Below, piece by piece: positions 42,226 through 53,570 of a stretch of 64,000 nucleotides of DNA. The translations under genes and the position numbers were made by a program. The DNA lies in the NCBI GenBank assembly GCA_034387635.1, contig JAOANU010000012.1:310001-374000 (forward strand), read 5' to 3'. The notes beneath the pieces were generated by a model that was not told the DNA's origin, did no database searches, and was given only the letters and a program-made list of their open reading frames with translations. Positions within the stretch are counted from its first letter, which is position 1; each line of letters opens with the position of its first letter. The DNA is from Rhodosporidiobolus odoratus. Lineage: Eukaryota; Basidiomycota; Microbotryomycetes; Sporidiobolales; Sporidiobolaceae.

Positions 42226-44188
42226 TTAAATGCACGACCGTCCACCGCCCGACTGAGCCTCCAATGAGCCATCCGCCCGCCCCTTGGCTGCAACTTGTCG
42301 AGCTGGAAGCGCCGGTGGTGCTCCCAGGCCCGCCAGGAAAGCGGGGCTTGGCCCCTTCTCAACCTGCGCGCCCGATTCTTTCGCCAGCGAGTGGCCGCCG
42401 TTTGGCTGCGCCGCTGGAATAGCAGACAGCTCTACCCCCGGCGCTCGAGCTTCTGCGGGATGTGCCGACGTCGGAGACGCAGTAGCCGGTGCCTCATCCG
42501 CCAGTCCGGCGTCCTTAGTCTCGAAAGGTTGCGAGAACTCGTACTCCGCTCCGTGAGCACGCTGAGCGAGACCCGTCTCGGCTTCGCGCAGAGCATGGAA
42601 CAGTGGCTGCGAGTTGGGTGTTGGGCGAAAGTGGCCATTCAGCTGCAGATTGTAGACTTCGTCAGCACGCGAGAACGTAGAAGTAGCTCGAGACAGCCGT
42701 ACAATCTCTTCTTGCGTCACTCCTGTGCACCCGAACTCACGCTCGTTCTCGTCAAACCTGCAAAACCCTAAAATGGCGATGTCAGGGCTGGCTTATCTTG
42801 ACGACAGGGAGAACGGAGCAGAACGCACACAGTTGAGCACTAAGGATAGGACGGGTTGTCAGCGCGTCGATTCGAGCAGCGTGTAAGAGAAGAACATACA
42901 TAGCTTCTGCACCGACGTAGAAACCTCTCGAGCGGACATAGGAATAGACGGCCGTGCGGTCCTTTCCGGCTTCAGCGATACCGCCGGTGCCGTAATATCC
43001 AGCAGCAACAGCGACCTCTGCAACCGGTACAGCAGGTCAGTTTCCCTCGAGGACTAGGTGAGATGGGGACACGGTCACATGAGATCTGGGAATAAGGGGA
43101 CGTACCAGCTCCAAGGGTGACTTGATGCCGATAAAAGCTTTCAAGCGCTTCCTGGGTCCGGATGACCAGGACAGCTTCAAAGATATCGATACCGAACATC
43201 AGGCCAGCCGCGAAGTTGCCCGGCGCTATGGCGGAAGGAGCGGACCAACCTGTGGAGAAAGGGATGCAGTTAGCAAACTATGCTTCAAGCAGGAACAGGT
43301 TGACCGACCCCGAAGAGCAGTGGCGTTCGCTGAGAGGTTGAGATAGAAGCTTACTACCGTCCGGCAGCCTCGCCAGGATTAGGCCACTTCCGCCAGAACC
43401 CCCAAAGGGAGCGCTACCCATCCGGTTCGAAGCATAGATAACTGCGTAAATCGTCAAGGTTTTTCAGGTCACATCAGATACACGCAGTAGATTTGCAGAA
43501 GTAGAGGAATCCGAGGCGCACCAATGCCCTTCGCATCTCGTAGTATAGCCGCCGGTATTTTGAAGTAGACCTTGCCCTGCTTTTTCAGCCCCTGCTTTGC
43601 CTCTCCCTCCTTGGCCTTTTGTACGACACCGTCGACCGTAAACGCACGTAGAATTCGGGTGCACTTTTCGACCTGTGAGCCAGTCAAGGAAGAACCAGGT
43701 TGGCCGAATGGAAGACGGATAGATAGAGAGAAAGAGCGGACCTCGGTCGCGTAGTCGCCGGAGACAGGCCAGAAAGCCTCGCCGCCAAACTACAATGGTA
43801 GAGAGGCTCAGTGGCTGTCCAAGTACACACAAAGGGCATGGGGCGAGGGGAAAACGCTCATGTACCTTGGCACTCAGGTTATTTGCGTGCACCCCGATTT
43901 TGTCACTGATCACCATTCCCTGCGAATGCGAGGCCGTCAGCAGAACGGACGCTTCCTTGACGGGAGACAGCCAGCGACAACTGCTCTGACAGGAGTGCGG
44001 TGTCCCTCCCTGACCGTCGTCGCTGGACATGCAAGCCGAGGTGACCCCGCCCAACGCACCTTGTCGAACGCCTTCCTGGTCCATACTCCGGCTTTATCTT
44101 TCCAACTAGTCTTTGTCGTCGCGTCTGGCGCAGGCGAAGATGATGTTGAGGAAGCAGTCCGACGAGGCGGTGGTGCGAGAGAGGTCAT
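42226..44188 (-). CDS. SYLF-domain (YSC84/SH3YL1-type) lipid-binding protein, tandem copy 1
   Basis: Same family as the next gene to the left and in the same direction. Start at 44188: MTSLAPPPRRTASSTSSSPA, TSWKDKAGVWTRKAFDK, GMVISDKIGVHANNLSAKFG, VEKCTRILRAFTVDGVVQKA, and GKVYFKIPAAILRDAKGIGV. The SYLF core is GGSGGSGLILARLPDGS, WSAPSAIAPGNFAAGLMFGI, VIRTQEALESFYRHQVTLGA, VAVAAGYYGTGGIAEAGKDR and YSYVRSRGFYVGAEA. The C-terminal region reads FDENEREFGCTGVTQEEIVR, SQPLFHALREAETGLAQRAH and then a Pro/Ala-rich tail ending GGGRSCI. No SH3 domain. Exon structure and the post-SYLF block (FDENER, EAE..LAQRAHG..EF) match the neighbouring copy, so they are tandem duplicates with diverged ends. Confidence 0.82.
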
Positions 44189-44496
44189 GGTAGAAGAGCG
44201 AGGACGGAAAGCGGAACAGTCGGATTGGGATGGGAGGATGTGGAGGAATCTAAAGAGAGTACTGCGAGTAATTTGCGATTGAATGGGGCAGTTCGAGAGC
44301 GAGACCGTAAAGTCGCGAGGTGTTCGGAGATGCAAGCCCGAACGCCCGCCCGCCTCGTTGACAGAAATATCCAGTCAGAATGCAGCAGTGAAAGAAGCTG
44401 CAGATCCCAGCAGGAGGCAAGCGGCGGAAGGATAGGTGCGGCGCGAGAAAGGGTCGCATTTTTCTCTATTTTCTAGTTGAGGTGCAATGCCCCAGT

Positions 44497-45880
44497 CTAC
44501 TCCGCTGCATCCGCCACTTCATCTCGAACGTCCTCCGCCCACATCCCTTCCTCTTCTTTCATCCCCCTGAACAAAGCCAGCGTATTCCGCCGCGTCGTCT
44601 CCGCAACCTCCTCAAGACTAACTCCCTTCAACTGCGCAACGACCCACGCAACTTGCCCTGTCGCTATTGGCTCATTTCTCCCCTTGACCGTGCATCCAGG
44701 TGTAAGCTTCTCCTTCTTCTTCGACGGCGGAAGGTAAAGAGGTTGTAGGTGAGAATGCTCGGAAGAGGAAGAGAGCTTGGCGAGAAGGGGTTGGGCGGCT
44801 GAGGTGGAGGTGATGCTGCACCAAGGGGCGTCGGACTCAACACAGAGGCTGGACAGAGGGAGTTGTTTGACGACGTCGAGGTTCTCCTGCGTTTTGAGGG
44901 AACACCCGTTGACGCCAATGAGGAAACCAAGCTATGGCGGCAGGGCAAATGGTCAGGGACGCGACCGAGGTATCATGAGCCAGAGAGACTGAGGCGTACC
45001 TCGACAAGCTCGAGAGCTTCTTCGGCGGTACCGGTATGCGAATGTACCACACCGCGCAGAGGTTTGCCATGTGCTTTCAAGATCGCAACGAAGTCTTGAT
45101 GTGCAGCTCGAGAATGCAGGAAGAGAGGGAGGTCATGCTTCGAGGCAAGCCCGAGCTGTGGAGGGAAGTTTCTGCAGAAGGTGGGAGATTAGCCGAAACC
45201 AACTGACACAAAGGGCTTCAAACGGACTTCAACTGCACCTCTTTCGGTGCGAAATGCAACCGGTCATAGTCAAGTCCGCATTCTCCGACTTTACGGACGG
45301 TCAGCAAAGGCCTGCAAGCACGTTAGGTAGACTGAACATACCTGCTGCCGCCTTGTCCTTGTTTTCTTCCAGTAGCTTGTCCAGCGCGGCGATATAAGCC
45401 TCCGGGCCACCTTGATATGCGTCCATCTCGGCAGCTCGACAAGGATGACAGCCAACAGTAGTGTACAGGCCCTCTGTAAAGGGAAAGTGAGCTCGTATAC
45501 AGGGAAGAGAGGGAGAGAAACTGACTGTGCTTCTTAGCCAGCTCCAATACTTCCTTGCTACCATCTAAGCAATCTCCCGTGAGCAGCTGCATACCCACCC
45601 CTGCTCTTCGTGCGCGAAGCAGCATGTCATCAAAGTCGTCTGAGGAAAGCGAGGTGAGCGAGATGCCTGGAAAGGGAAAAATGGAGTGGGACGAACCGGG
45701 ATGCGCTTGTTTGCCATGGTAATTTCCGCGAAAGACGGGGTCGCCGAGGTTGCTACCGATATCTGCAAGGACCAATAGCACCCCCATAGTCCCGTTCAGC
45801 CTGCGTAGCTAGGTCAGAAAGATCGGGAAAAGCGAACCTATCAAACGAGGGACAGCGCGTGGGTTGGCGGGTGCACTCAT
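44497..45880 (-). CDS. TatD-family metal-dependent deoxyribonuclease
   Basis: TatD nucleases are TIM-barrel metal-dependent DNases. Start at 45880: MSAPANPRAVPRLI, then DIGSNLGDPVFRGNYHGKQA, DFDDMLLRARRAGVGMQLLT, LYTTVGCHPCRAAEMDAYQG, KVGECGLDYDRLHFAPKEVQ, HDLPLFLHSRAA, GVVHSHTGTAEEALELVELG, LIGVNGCSLKTQENLDVVKQ, LCVESDAPWCSI, a variable stretch, and EPIATGQVAWVVAQLKGVSL. TVGCHP, GE.GLDYDR, LF.H.R, VVHSHTG and ESDAPW cover the metal and catalytic residues. The D-x-G-x-N motif replaces the usual D-x-H-x-H at the first strand (IGSNL), as in eukaryotic TatD. An upstream in-frame ATG at 45985 would add a basic leader resembling a mitochondrial presequence. Confidence 0.88.
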
Positions 45881-46014
45881 GCTGCGAGCAGCTCTATGGC
45901 AGAAAGGTCTAGCGAGTCGTACGGTAAGCAAAGCCAGCTTGGAAGTGACTCGACGAAGCAAACCTTCGTCATCTCGCTGCGCCATTTTGTTCCGCTTCTT
46001 ACTCCGCTCGATCC
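45881..46014. promoter_or_regulatory. Short divergent promoter between TatD and the leucine-rich gene
   Basis: 134 bp between start codons. The stretch is itself open toward the left, so the TatD mRNA could start with a longer coding N-terminus. Confidence 0.4.
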
Positions 46015-47280
46015 ATGATTCCAGCCCGGCCAGTACGGTCCGAAGCTCCAACTGTCGAAGGAGTCAGCTCCCGACTGAATCGCCTCCGCCTGGAACAGCG
46101 AGAACGCCCCTCATTCCGCTCCATTTTGGCACCTTCACCTGCCAACAACGCACCTCGCTGGCTTACTGCGGCGCTCAATCCTGTCGCAGCCCAACCAGTC
46201 GTACGACGGGCATACGGACGGAGGGGCATCGCAGGACCGCCCGCACCTCCCAGCTGGACGGCCCCCGTCGTGAGCGTCGATCCAGCGTTGGCAGTCGACG
46301 GGAGGAATCGGCAAGGAACCTGGACGCAACCTATCGAGATGGTCGAGCGGAGGAAGCTAGCGACGCCGCTGCAGGAGACGAGTCGAGCGGAGGAAGGGCC
46401 CGCGAGTCTTTTCTCCGTTGCAGGCGGGGTCGTCGCAATCGACCTTGCCCGTGGGCCGGAAGATAGCCTGTTACTCGAGCATGTTGCATACCTGCCCAAC
46501 CACCTCAGGCTGAGATTACTCGACGTCTTTGCAGATTGGCGGAGTGCGGCGCCGCTCACGTCGGAAGGGGCGATCGAGCTCCTCCGGACCGACGTCAACG
46601 AAGGGTATGAGCGCGACGAGGACGAGGGGAACCCTCGCTCGATTGAAGACGAAGAGTTGGACTGGGAGCAAGATGGTCTGCTAGGCGAGGGAATCAGCCT
46701 GGAAACCTTGACCGACCTCAACTTTTCCTTCTCAGAAATCTCTCTTCGCGCACTCCGCAGCATCCTCCTCCACCCGATGCCTCAGAGCAGCGCCTCTCGC
46801 ACCCCTACACCGACCAGTGGCATCTCAGCCCTACCCCAAACACTGCAATTCCTACCGACCTTTTCTCTCCTTCGAAGGCTTAACCTTACCTCGACACCTC
46901 GCATCCAGTTCTCCGACCCTTTCTTTGATCTCCTCGCATCTCTCATCTCCCTTCGTACGTTATCGCTGTGCGACAAATCCATCGATACTCCCAATTCCAC
47001 CGTCACTTCCTCGACCTTCCTCCCCCGCCTGGCCATTGCCACACCTACACTCGTTACTCTCGATCTCTCGTATATCGATTTCGAACACGTCGCAGTCAAA
47101 GCCGTTGACTGGGACGTCCGATGGCAGCACTTGAAGGTGCTTGGCGTGCGACGAGAGCTGGTAGATTGGAAGGGGTGTGAGGTAGGGAAGGAGAAAAGGG
47201 AGCGTGTGAAGCGTGAGGTTTGGCAGTTCATCTCACAGGGGAGACAGAAGAAACGGAGGTGGATAGAAATCATCGTTTAG
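46015..47280 (+). CDS. Leucine-rich hypothetical protein, single exon
   Basis: 421 residues without introns, unusual here. I do not recognise it. The N-terminal third is Pro/Ala/Arg-rich (MIPARPVRSEAPTVEGVSSR). Then ASLFSVAGGVVAIDLARGPE, LLEHVAYLPNHLRLRLLDVF and an acidic stretch (YERDEDEGNPRSIEDEELDW). The C-terminal half has leucine-rich segments with LRR-like spacing: LETLTDLNFSFSEISLRALR, LLRRLNLTSTPRIQF, LASLISLRTLSLCDKSID, ATPTLVTLDLSYIDF. The end is basic (QGRQKKRRWIEIIV). The L-x-x-L-x-L pattern suggests an irregular LRR fold; no F-box is evident. Strong third-position bias supports the frame. Divergent from TatD. Confidence 0.75.
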   Translation: MIPARPVRSEAPTVEGVSSRLNRLRLEQRERPSFRSILAPSPANNAPRWLTAALNPVAAQPVVRRAYGRRGIAGPPAPPSWTAPVVSVDPALAVDGRNRQGTWTQPIEMVERRKLATPLQETSRAEEGPASLFSVAGGVVAIDLARGPEDSLLLEHVAYLPNHLRLRLLDVFADWRSAAPLTSEGAIELLRTDVNEGYERDEDEGNPRSIEDEELDWEQDGLLGEGISLETLTDLNFSFSEISLRALRSILLHPMPQSSASRTPTPTSGISALPQTLQFLPTFSLLRRLNLTSTPRIQFSDPFFDLLASLISLRTLSLCDKSIDTPNSTVTSSTFLPRLAIATPTLVTLDLSYIDFEHVAVKAVDWDVRWQHLKVLGVRRELVDWKGCEVGKEKRERVKREVWQFISQGRQKKRRWIEIIV

Positions 47281-47372
47281 AGCCTCTTCTGCCAATGCTG
47301 CTGCATGAAGGGAAAGCAACCTCAAAGTCTCGTACCCGCTGCTCTGGTTGTATGACCTGCGTTGCTTGCGCA

Positions 47373-48574
47373 TTATCTCCGCCTGGGACTCCTGCTCCTG
47401 TCTCGCCCGCCTTTGTCCCATCTGCTCTTCTTCCGCTCTCCTCGGTCTCGATCTCGATCTCGGTCGTCGCGGTGTCGAGATCGGTCGTCGACCGCGCCAC
47501 TACGAGAGCTGGAGGTGGAGGGCGCGCTGCTGAATGCAATGGAAGACCGGGAGCCTGCCGGTTGTGCTGCTTTGGCGTCAGACCGGAGTTTCTGAAGTTC
47601 AGCTGTCGAGCGCGAGAAGGTCAGCTGGGGTACCCAAAGATGGGCGGAAGGGCGAGCTTACCAAGACGAGTTGCCGACGCGTCTGGCCCAATACTAGACG
47701 GATCCCATATGTCCTTGACCCAATTTGTTCCCGTCTCGTGAACATCTACAAACTCGACCAGCTTCGCGTAGATGCGAGGGTTGCGGAAAGCTTTCGAGGC
47801 ATGCAGAGAGTCGTTGAAGTGAAGTCCACGCAACTGTCGCAGGTTGTGGAAGTTTGCGAGCTTTGCCTGCAACGGAAAGGGTGAGCGGCGAGGTGGAGAA
47901 CAGGAAAGGGGATGCACGAACTTCGACAGAGGGTTTGCAGGGGCCTGTTGGCAATGGCGGTACGCCGAACTCGGCCAAGGCGTCAAGCCGTACCCCCGCC
48001 GCACCTCTCGCCTGTCCAATGGGTCCTGATGATCCAGCCGCGCTGCCTTCGTCCTGTTCTCGATCTATGCGAAGGCCTTGCGCCGCCCGGGCGTATGGCG
48101 GCGGGCTCGACGAGGACTCGCGGCCTCTCGAGGTTCGTGCAGGAGAAGCGGGGAGGCGGGGAGAGGCGGTGGCCGAAGGGAGTTTGACGCCAGTCAAGGG
48201 CGAGTGACTGCGAGAGGCGGCGGCGGCGCCTTTGATTCGGTGCAGAGCGGCAGTTGCTGGTACTTCTCGGAGAGTCAGCGAAAGCCTCTGGCGGTACGAA
48301 CAGAAGCAGGAAGACGTACACGCTGGAGAAGCGGTTGCTTTAGCGATAGAAGGCTAAAGGGGAGCGAAAACGGCGAAACAGTCGCTTGCGCCCGTGCCGT
48401 TCAGCAGGTTGTGATGAAAGTGCTGCGTACCTGGAGGGCAAGCCCGCTGCCACTAGCGACGGGCGGCGCTGGCACATTCGATTGTTCCTCCCCCTCCGAA
48501 TCGCTACCGTATGAGGCGAGACCTGCGATGACTGAGGCTAAGCGGACAGGGTGGATGTAAGTAGCGATGGACAT
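47373..48574 (-). CDS. HCNGP/SAP30BP-type nuclear regulator
   Basis: The HCNGP family (human SAP30BP) has roles in transcription repression and splicing. Start near 48574, with AGLASYGSDSEGEEQ, equivalent to the conserved YGSDSE N-terminus. A Ser/Pro/Ala-rich linker follows. The family core is AKLANFHNLRQLRGLHFNDS, LHASKAFRNPRIYAKLVEFV, DVHETGTNWVKDIWDPSSI, matching the f..lk..G.hfN..L....FrNP.i...Lv.f...e.GtN pattern. The last exon (47600-47373) reads AELQKLRSDAKAAQ and ends in an alternating Arg/Asp and Arg/Ser tail (RHRDDRDRDRDRGERKK, GRDRSRSPRRR) typical of splicing-associated proteins. The 5' exon boundary is approximate. Confidence 0.82.
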
Positions 48575-48887
48575 ACTCTGCATATCCCTATAGTCGTTCT
48601 AGCCGAGTACGTCGATGCAGTTGAAGGGGAGTCGTCAGAAAGTTGGAGGTTGGCTTCCTCTGCGATACGGCTTATCTTGCCGGTGCTTTTCTGGCTAGGG
48701 CAACACAATCAGACCCCTATATCTTGCTCCCGTCCCTACGCTCGCCGGTTCCCGCGGCATTCTCCCATTCCTCCCCTCCTCGTCCAGGTCCGTTTTTCCC
48801 TTTCCTCATCGGCTCTGGGGTCATTGTATTCTCACTTCTCGCGCTTCTCATCCTGCAGAACGCGTGACCCCGACACACCAGACAACT

Positions 48888-50812
48888 ATGGAAGACTTGC
48901 TGCTGGAGACACGGGAACTGCTGCTGAACTACCAGAAAAATGGGCCGGTCCGCCCTTTTCCCCTCAGCCTTAGTTTTTTGTCCTCGATCTCCTGACTGAC
49001 ATGGACACAGCCCAGTACCAAGATCGTGGCTGCCTCACGGCGTCTTCAAGATGCCGAGTCGTCTACCGATGACCTTCCCTCTTCAGCCTCTCATCTTCCG
49101 CCCGAGCTATTACTGCTCATTGCAGACCTCGTCAAGCCAGCCCCGTCTTTTATAAGTGAAGATGAAGACTTAGGTACGCCAGGAGCTCCCGTGACCCGAG
49201 GTTCCGTCTCAACGACCTCGTTCTACAGACGCCGAAATCGCCCTGGCGAAAGAGCGGCACATGCGGCACCTCCCTTCGTTGTTGGTGCTCGCTCGTCACC
49301 TCGTGAGACTCTTACGGCCGCCACTAGATCCGCCAAGCCCCAGCGAGCGAGACTCGCGAGCGAGACTGCTCCTCGTTTTCGGTCGATTCAGTCAGATGGA
49401 CGTCGGTTCGCCCTCAATCACTGAAGATGCCTGCTCGAATGCGTCCTGTAGGTCTTATTCGCAAGCGTCTCTCGCTTGCGTTGTCCTGATGCTGGTGTCT
49501 GGCCTCTACAGCGATTTGCTCCCACCTTCTGGGAAACCCTCCTTCCATACGCCTACCCCTCCTTCGTCATCTTCTCTCGCGCTCTCTGCCTCCCTTCTTC
49601 AAGCCTCATCCGAAGCTCAATCCTTCGACTGGCCGAGTCCTGTCCCGCCCGCTTGGCGGACAAAACGGCGTGCAAGATTGGTACGAAGAACCGGAAGGTG
49701 ATGCGACTGGGTGGCGGAAGCAGCCGGGGCTGGGCGGCGTGGTCAACCTCATCATTGAGACACTAGAGGTGAGTCTCAGACGTCCTCACCGCTTTGCTAT
49801 GAGCATAGCTGATTCGTTTCTGGCGCGGGCAGCCGAACGAGGTCGAGGATCTCTGGCCGCCACTTCTTCCGCCTGTCTTGAGCTACCTCGATGACTACGA
49901 GTCGAAGAACCGCATAGTTGGTGTTCGTCTGCTCGATAAGTTGCTTGATGAGGTTGATGCCAGCCTTTTGAGGAGGACTGGGGTAGGAAAGGTTTTCGAG
50001 AAAGTGGGTCGTACCCTTTCCCCGTGGATCTCTGCTTACACATCATTCTTTCAGTCTTGCTTCCAGTCGATGATACACGTACTGACTTTGGGCCATTCTC
50101 AAAACCGCAGTCTCTCGACTCCTGCTTCTCCACCCTCTCCGACCCTCTCACGCCGCAACTGCACACGCATGCCCACCCTGTCGCGCTCAAACTCCTGAAT
50201 ATACAGCACTCCCCTTCTGCCTTACCATCTCAGCACGAAGCTGCTGAGGAAGCCCGCTTCAACGCCCTTTGCAATCTCCTTTCATCTTCCATCCTCCACG
50301 CCTGGGAGTTCAAAGGCCAGAACGTCGCTCTGGAAACCATCGCCGCCCGATCCCTCCCTGCCATTCTCGACGCACTCGGCGCGAACAGCATCCGGTATCT
50401 TCAGATCCTCGTACCCCATCTCTGCGAATTGCTCACGTCGACCGCGACCGCTGCTGGGGGGACCTGGTCGATCGAGACGGTGGAGATGATGACCGAAGCG
50501 GTACGGGCATTGGAGAGCGTCGTCAGGAATGCAAGTCCGAGAATCGGGAGGTGGAGAGGCAGGATTGTCGGGGCGGTTGCGCAGACTTGGGTGGGGTTGC
50601 AGGAGGGCGATGGTGTCGGAAAGCTCAAGAGCAAGGAGGAAGGCGCAGAACGACTGGAGGCATTGACGGAAGCGCTGAAGAGCGTTGGGCGGGGTCTTGA
50701 GGAGGCATGTGGGCAGAAAGAGGTAAAGTTAGCCGACCGGCTGCGGTCAATGAGCTCGCTCTTTGCCGATCTTCTACCCGTCTCTCGTATATCGACGACT
50801 GTAGCTGTGTAA
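48888..50812 (+). CDS. TTI2: Tel2-interacting protein 2 (TTI2), TTT complex subunit
   Basis: TTI2 with Tel2 and Tti1 forms the TTT complex, which helps Hsp90-dependent maturation of PI3K-like kinases. The start at 48888 (MEDLLLETRELLLNYQKNGP) is the most likely. Then PSTKIVAASRRLQDAE, SHLPPELLLLIADLVKPAPS, RHMRHLPSLLVLARHLVRLL and several less certain exons to about 49760. The diagnostic exon is VLSYLDDYESKNRIVGVRLL, DKLLDEVDASLLRRTGVGKV, FE, equal to the DDYE...GV.LL..LL..v...LL.RtGl..VF pattern of TTI2. The last exon (50120-50812) has ALKLLNIQHS, EARFNALCNLLSSSILHAWE and HEAT-like helices. Divergent from the HCNGP gene by about 310 bp. Confidence 0.8.
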
Positions 50813-51626
50813 GTAAGCTTGTCGCACAGCCTGTTCAAACCGACGAGAGGTTGAAATCAATGGCAGGCTGCAAGTAAGCTGCGGATTTTCTTGCACCCGA
50901 TTCTCGGGACGACTGGGCCGCCACCTTGTGGCAGCACTTCAGGTTTGTACAGAACAGAACTATGTATCATGCTTCATTGTGTGCTCCGCAGCCTCGGCCT
51001 CAGCGGTCGATGGCTTGCTCACTTGTTCTGTCCCGAACGCTTCGCGTTCACAGAGCTCACCGGCGCCGCTTCCAGATCCCTTCTGATGCTTGCATACTCT
51101 ATCAGTACGACAACAGTGCAGCCAAGGCTCAAACATGTCGACCCAATGAGGACGGAAGGCAGACGCGAAGGAAAACAACGAAGCTACTCGCCTTTGTTCT
51201 GCCATGCAGGCAGTCGAGGGTCCGCAAGAGACTACTACGCCTGAGGATACTCTCAGAGGGCGATAGAAGCCCTCCTGGGAACTACAAGTCGAGTGGAAAG
51301 CACCCCATTTGCAGCAGAAAAGACGAGGAACACGAAACCCGGCCCTGTGTAGCGTTGTCCTGCTGTCTTACTTTTCGAATCTGAGACGCGTGGGTGTTAT
51401 GACACCTCATACGGCTGGCCCGTACAAGCGACGGCCGTGGCAGCCTCGAGCAGCGGTCGTTGTTGCCTCTGCCTTGACCTTCTCAACTCGGTTTTCTCGC
51501 ATCTTCCAGCATGGTCGACGCGGTTCTCGAGTGAACTCGTGTGTGCTAGACGATCTCTTCCAGCATATCTAGGCGGTCCTGCCCTGCCCTTCTCGCCTTC
51601 CCATACTGCCCTCCCTCGCCTAAACT
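50813..51626. other. Intergenic region, about 810 bp
   Basis: 3' flank of TTI2 and promoter of the BAG copy 2 gene. Open frames lack codon bias; nothing further is seen. Confidence 0.5.
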
Positions 51627-53033
51627 ATGTTTGCCATTCCTACCCACCCTTACTCTTGCCAACCCTTTGCGGGTGCACAAACGCACCCGACCCTATACGA
51701 CCTCGACTACGACCTCCTCGCGCCATACTCATACCACCAACGCCAAGCCGCAATCGAGGAGCAAGCCCGCCGCGACTTGCTTGCCCGGCGTCGCCGCCAG
51801 CAAGAGTACGAGGAACAACAGGCCGCCCTCGCGTACCGCGCTGCGGTACTACGTCAGCTCGAGCTCCAGGAAGGGGAGCGTCAGTATGTCGAGGCGCAGA
51901 GGCAGGCTCGACTGAGGGAGCAACTTCGTCAGCAGGAGGAACAGCGGTTCACAAGGGAGAATTCAAGGCGCACCGTCGAACCAGGCCCAACCCTCTTCGC
52001 CTTGTTGTTCGACGCGCCTTTGCCTCGTGCTGCGCCTTCCCAGCCCACCGATGACCGCCCTACCGCTCTTCCCGCACCCCCCGGCATCCCCCTCGATTTC
52101 CGCCCTCCCTCTACACCCACTTCCGAACCGGCATCAGCGGCAGACCCTCCTTCTCCCACACTCCCGACCTTCGTCACCTCAGCACGGGAGGCCTACGAGG
52201 ACGATTGCCATTCCATCGCTTCCTCCTCTGACACCGATTCATCTGCCTCTTCCGTCTCCGTGGACGAATCTTCCCTCTCTCCCTCCGAACGCGCATCCGC
52301 GCTTTCGACTCTAGCCACCCTCGCCACCTCCATCGACTCTCGCCGCTCCGTCTTCTCCACCTCCTTTGACCCTTCCTCGCTCGTCTTCCGGTCCGAGCCC
52401 GAGTCGACTTCTTCCTCTTCCACTTCTTCCCAATCAACCGCTCCCGCTCTAGCCTTCACCTCGAGCAACGCCCCCTTCCTAGCCTACGAAGACTTTCTCG
52501 TCACTCTATTGTCCAAGGTCGACGCTGTCGAGTCGCAGGGAGATAGGGAGATCAGGAGTCGGCGGAAAGACCTCGTCAGGGAAGTTGAGGTGGAACTAAA
52601 GAAGTTGGACGAGATGACAGAGCGGGTATGGGCGAAGCAAGTCGCGCTTGATAAAGGAAAGGAGGAGGAGGAGGAGGAGGAGGAGGAGGAGGAGGAGGAG
52701 GAGGAGGAGGAGGCGAAGAGTAGGCGCGGTGAATGTATGGACGGGCATGCGGAGATGGCTAAAGAGGCTGAGGATGGACAAGGTGAGTTTGGCTCGCATC
52801 TGCCTTTTAGCGATCGCGTATGAGCTGACATCGCTCTTTCCACGTCAGGCACTCTCCCTGTCCTTCCCGCTGTCACTCTACCCATGCTTCCTTCTTCGAC
52901 TCTCCCCGTGTGTGCCGAGCCCGCAACTTCGATTCTTCGTACCCAGCCTATTCCTCATCATACCCCGGACATATCGCTAGGGGAAGGCGAGGTAGGAGAC
53001 GAGGTGGGAGCCCTAGCTGAGACGCTTCTGTAG
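51627..53033 (+). CDS. BAG-domain co-chaperone-like protein, copy 2, IQ motif absent
   Basis: Paralog of the gene at 24092-26143. MFAIPTHPYSCQPFAGAQTH, then a shorter Gln/Arg/Glu coiled coil (HQRQAAIEEQARRDLLARRR ... QQAALAYRAAVLRQLELQEG), LFALLFDAPLPRA, and a Ser/Pro-rich linker. ERASALSTLATLATSIDSRR aligns with the segment after the IQ motif in copy 1. The BAG-like pair is YEDFLVTLLSKVDAVESQGD and KDLVREVEVELKKLDEMTER. Seventeen consecutive Glu codons follow (52662-52712). Exon 1 ends at about 52780. Exon 2 (about 52850-53033) adds a 60-residue Pro-rich tail ending VGALAETLL. The basic IQ core (LQRHFRRHLARR in copy 1) is not present. Confidence 0.7.
52662..52712 (+). repeat. (GAG)17 trinucleotide repeat encoding poly-Glu
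   Basis: Seventeen identical GAG codons without interruption inside BAG copy 2; a likely length-variable microsatellite. Confidence 0.95.
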
Positions 53034-53570
53034 GTCAAGAAAGAGCCCGGGCGAAGGGCGAGATTTGAGTAGACTGTTTGTAGGAGTGCTTTGTATATGT
53101 TGTATCGTCGTCATCGATTATATGTACCCTTCATCGCTGTGGAGTGACGTAAGCGCGGGCTGCAAGAGCCATAGCTATGAAGGACTCGAAAGCGTGTCAA
53201 CGAAAGGATGCCTAAACAGATCGCGACAGGAAAGAGACGGAAGCGGACGGGTAAGGCTGTCGAATTGAGGGGACAAGATTACCAAGCCCTATGAGTGCGT
53301 CTGTCACGGTGCAAGGCGATGAGAAGGTGCCAGGTAGACGGACGCAGCCGAGAGTGACATCGCCGCGCAGAAACGAAAGATAGTCCGATGATGCGCAAGT
53401 CTCGATAGGAACGACATAGACTGATAGTTGCATAGTGTACAAAGCCTGCAGGGCGCGAATGGGGCGTCAGAGAGACTGACTTAGGAAGAGAAACGTCAGG
53501 TAAAGCAATGTCAAGGGGGAATGTGCCGAACCTGATACATTTTCTCCCTCGTGGCCTGTTCCAAGCTGCG
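53034..53570. other. Intergenic region between convergent genes
   Basis: About 540 bp without supported coding sequence between BAG copy 2 and VMA21. Confidence 0.5.
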
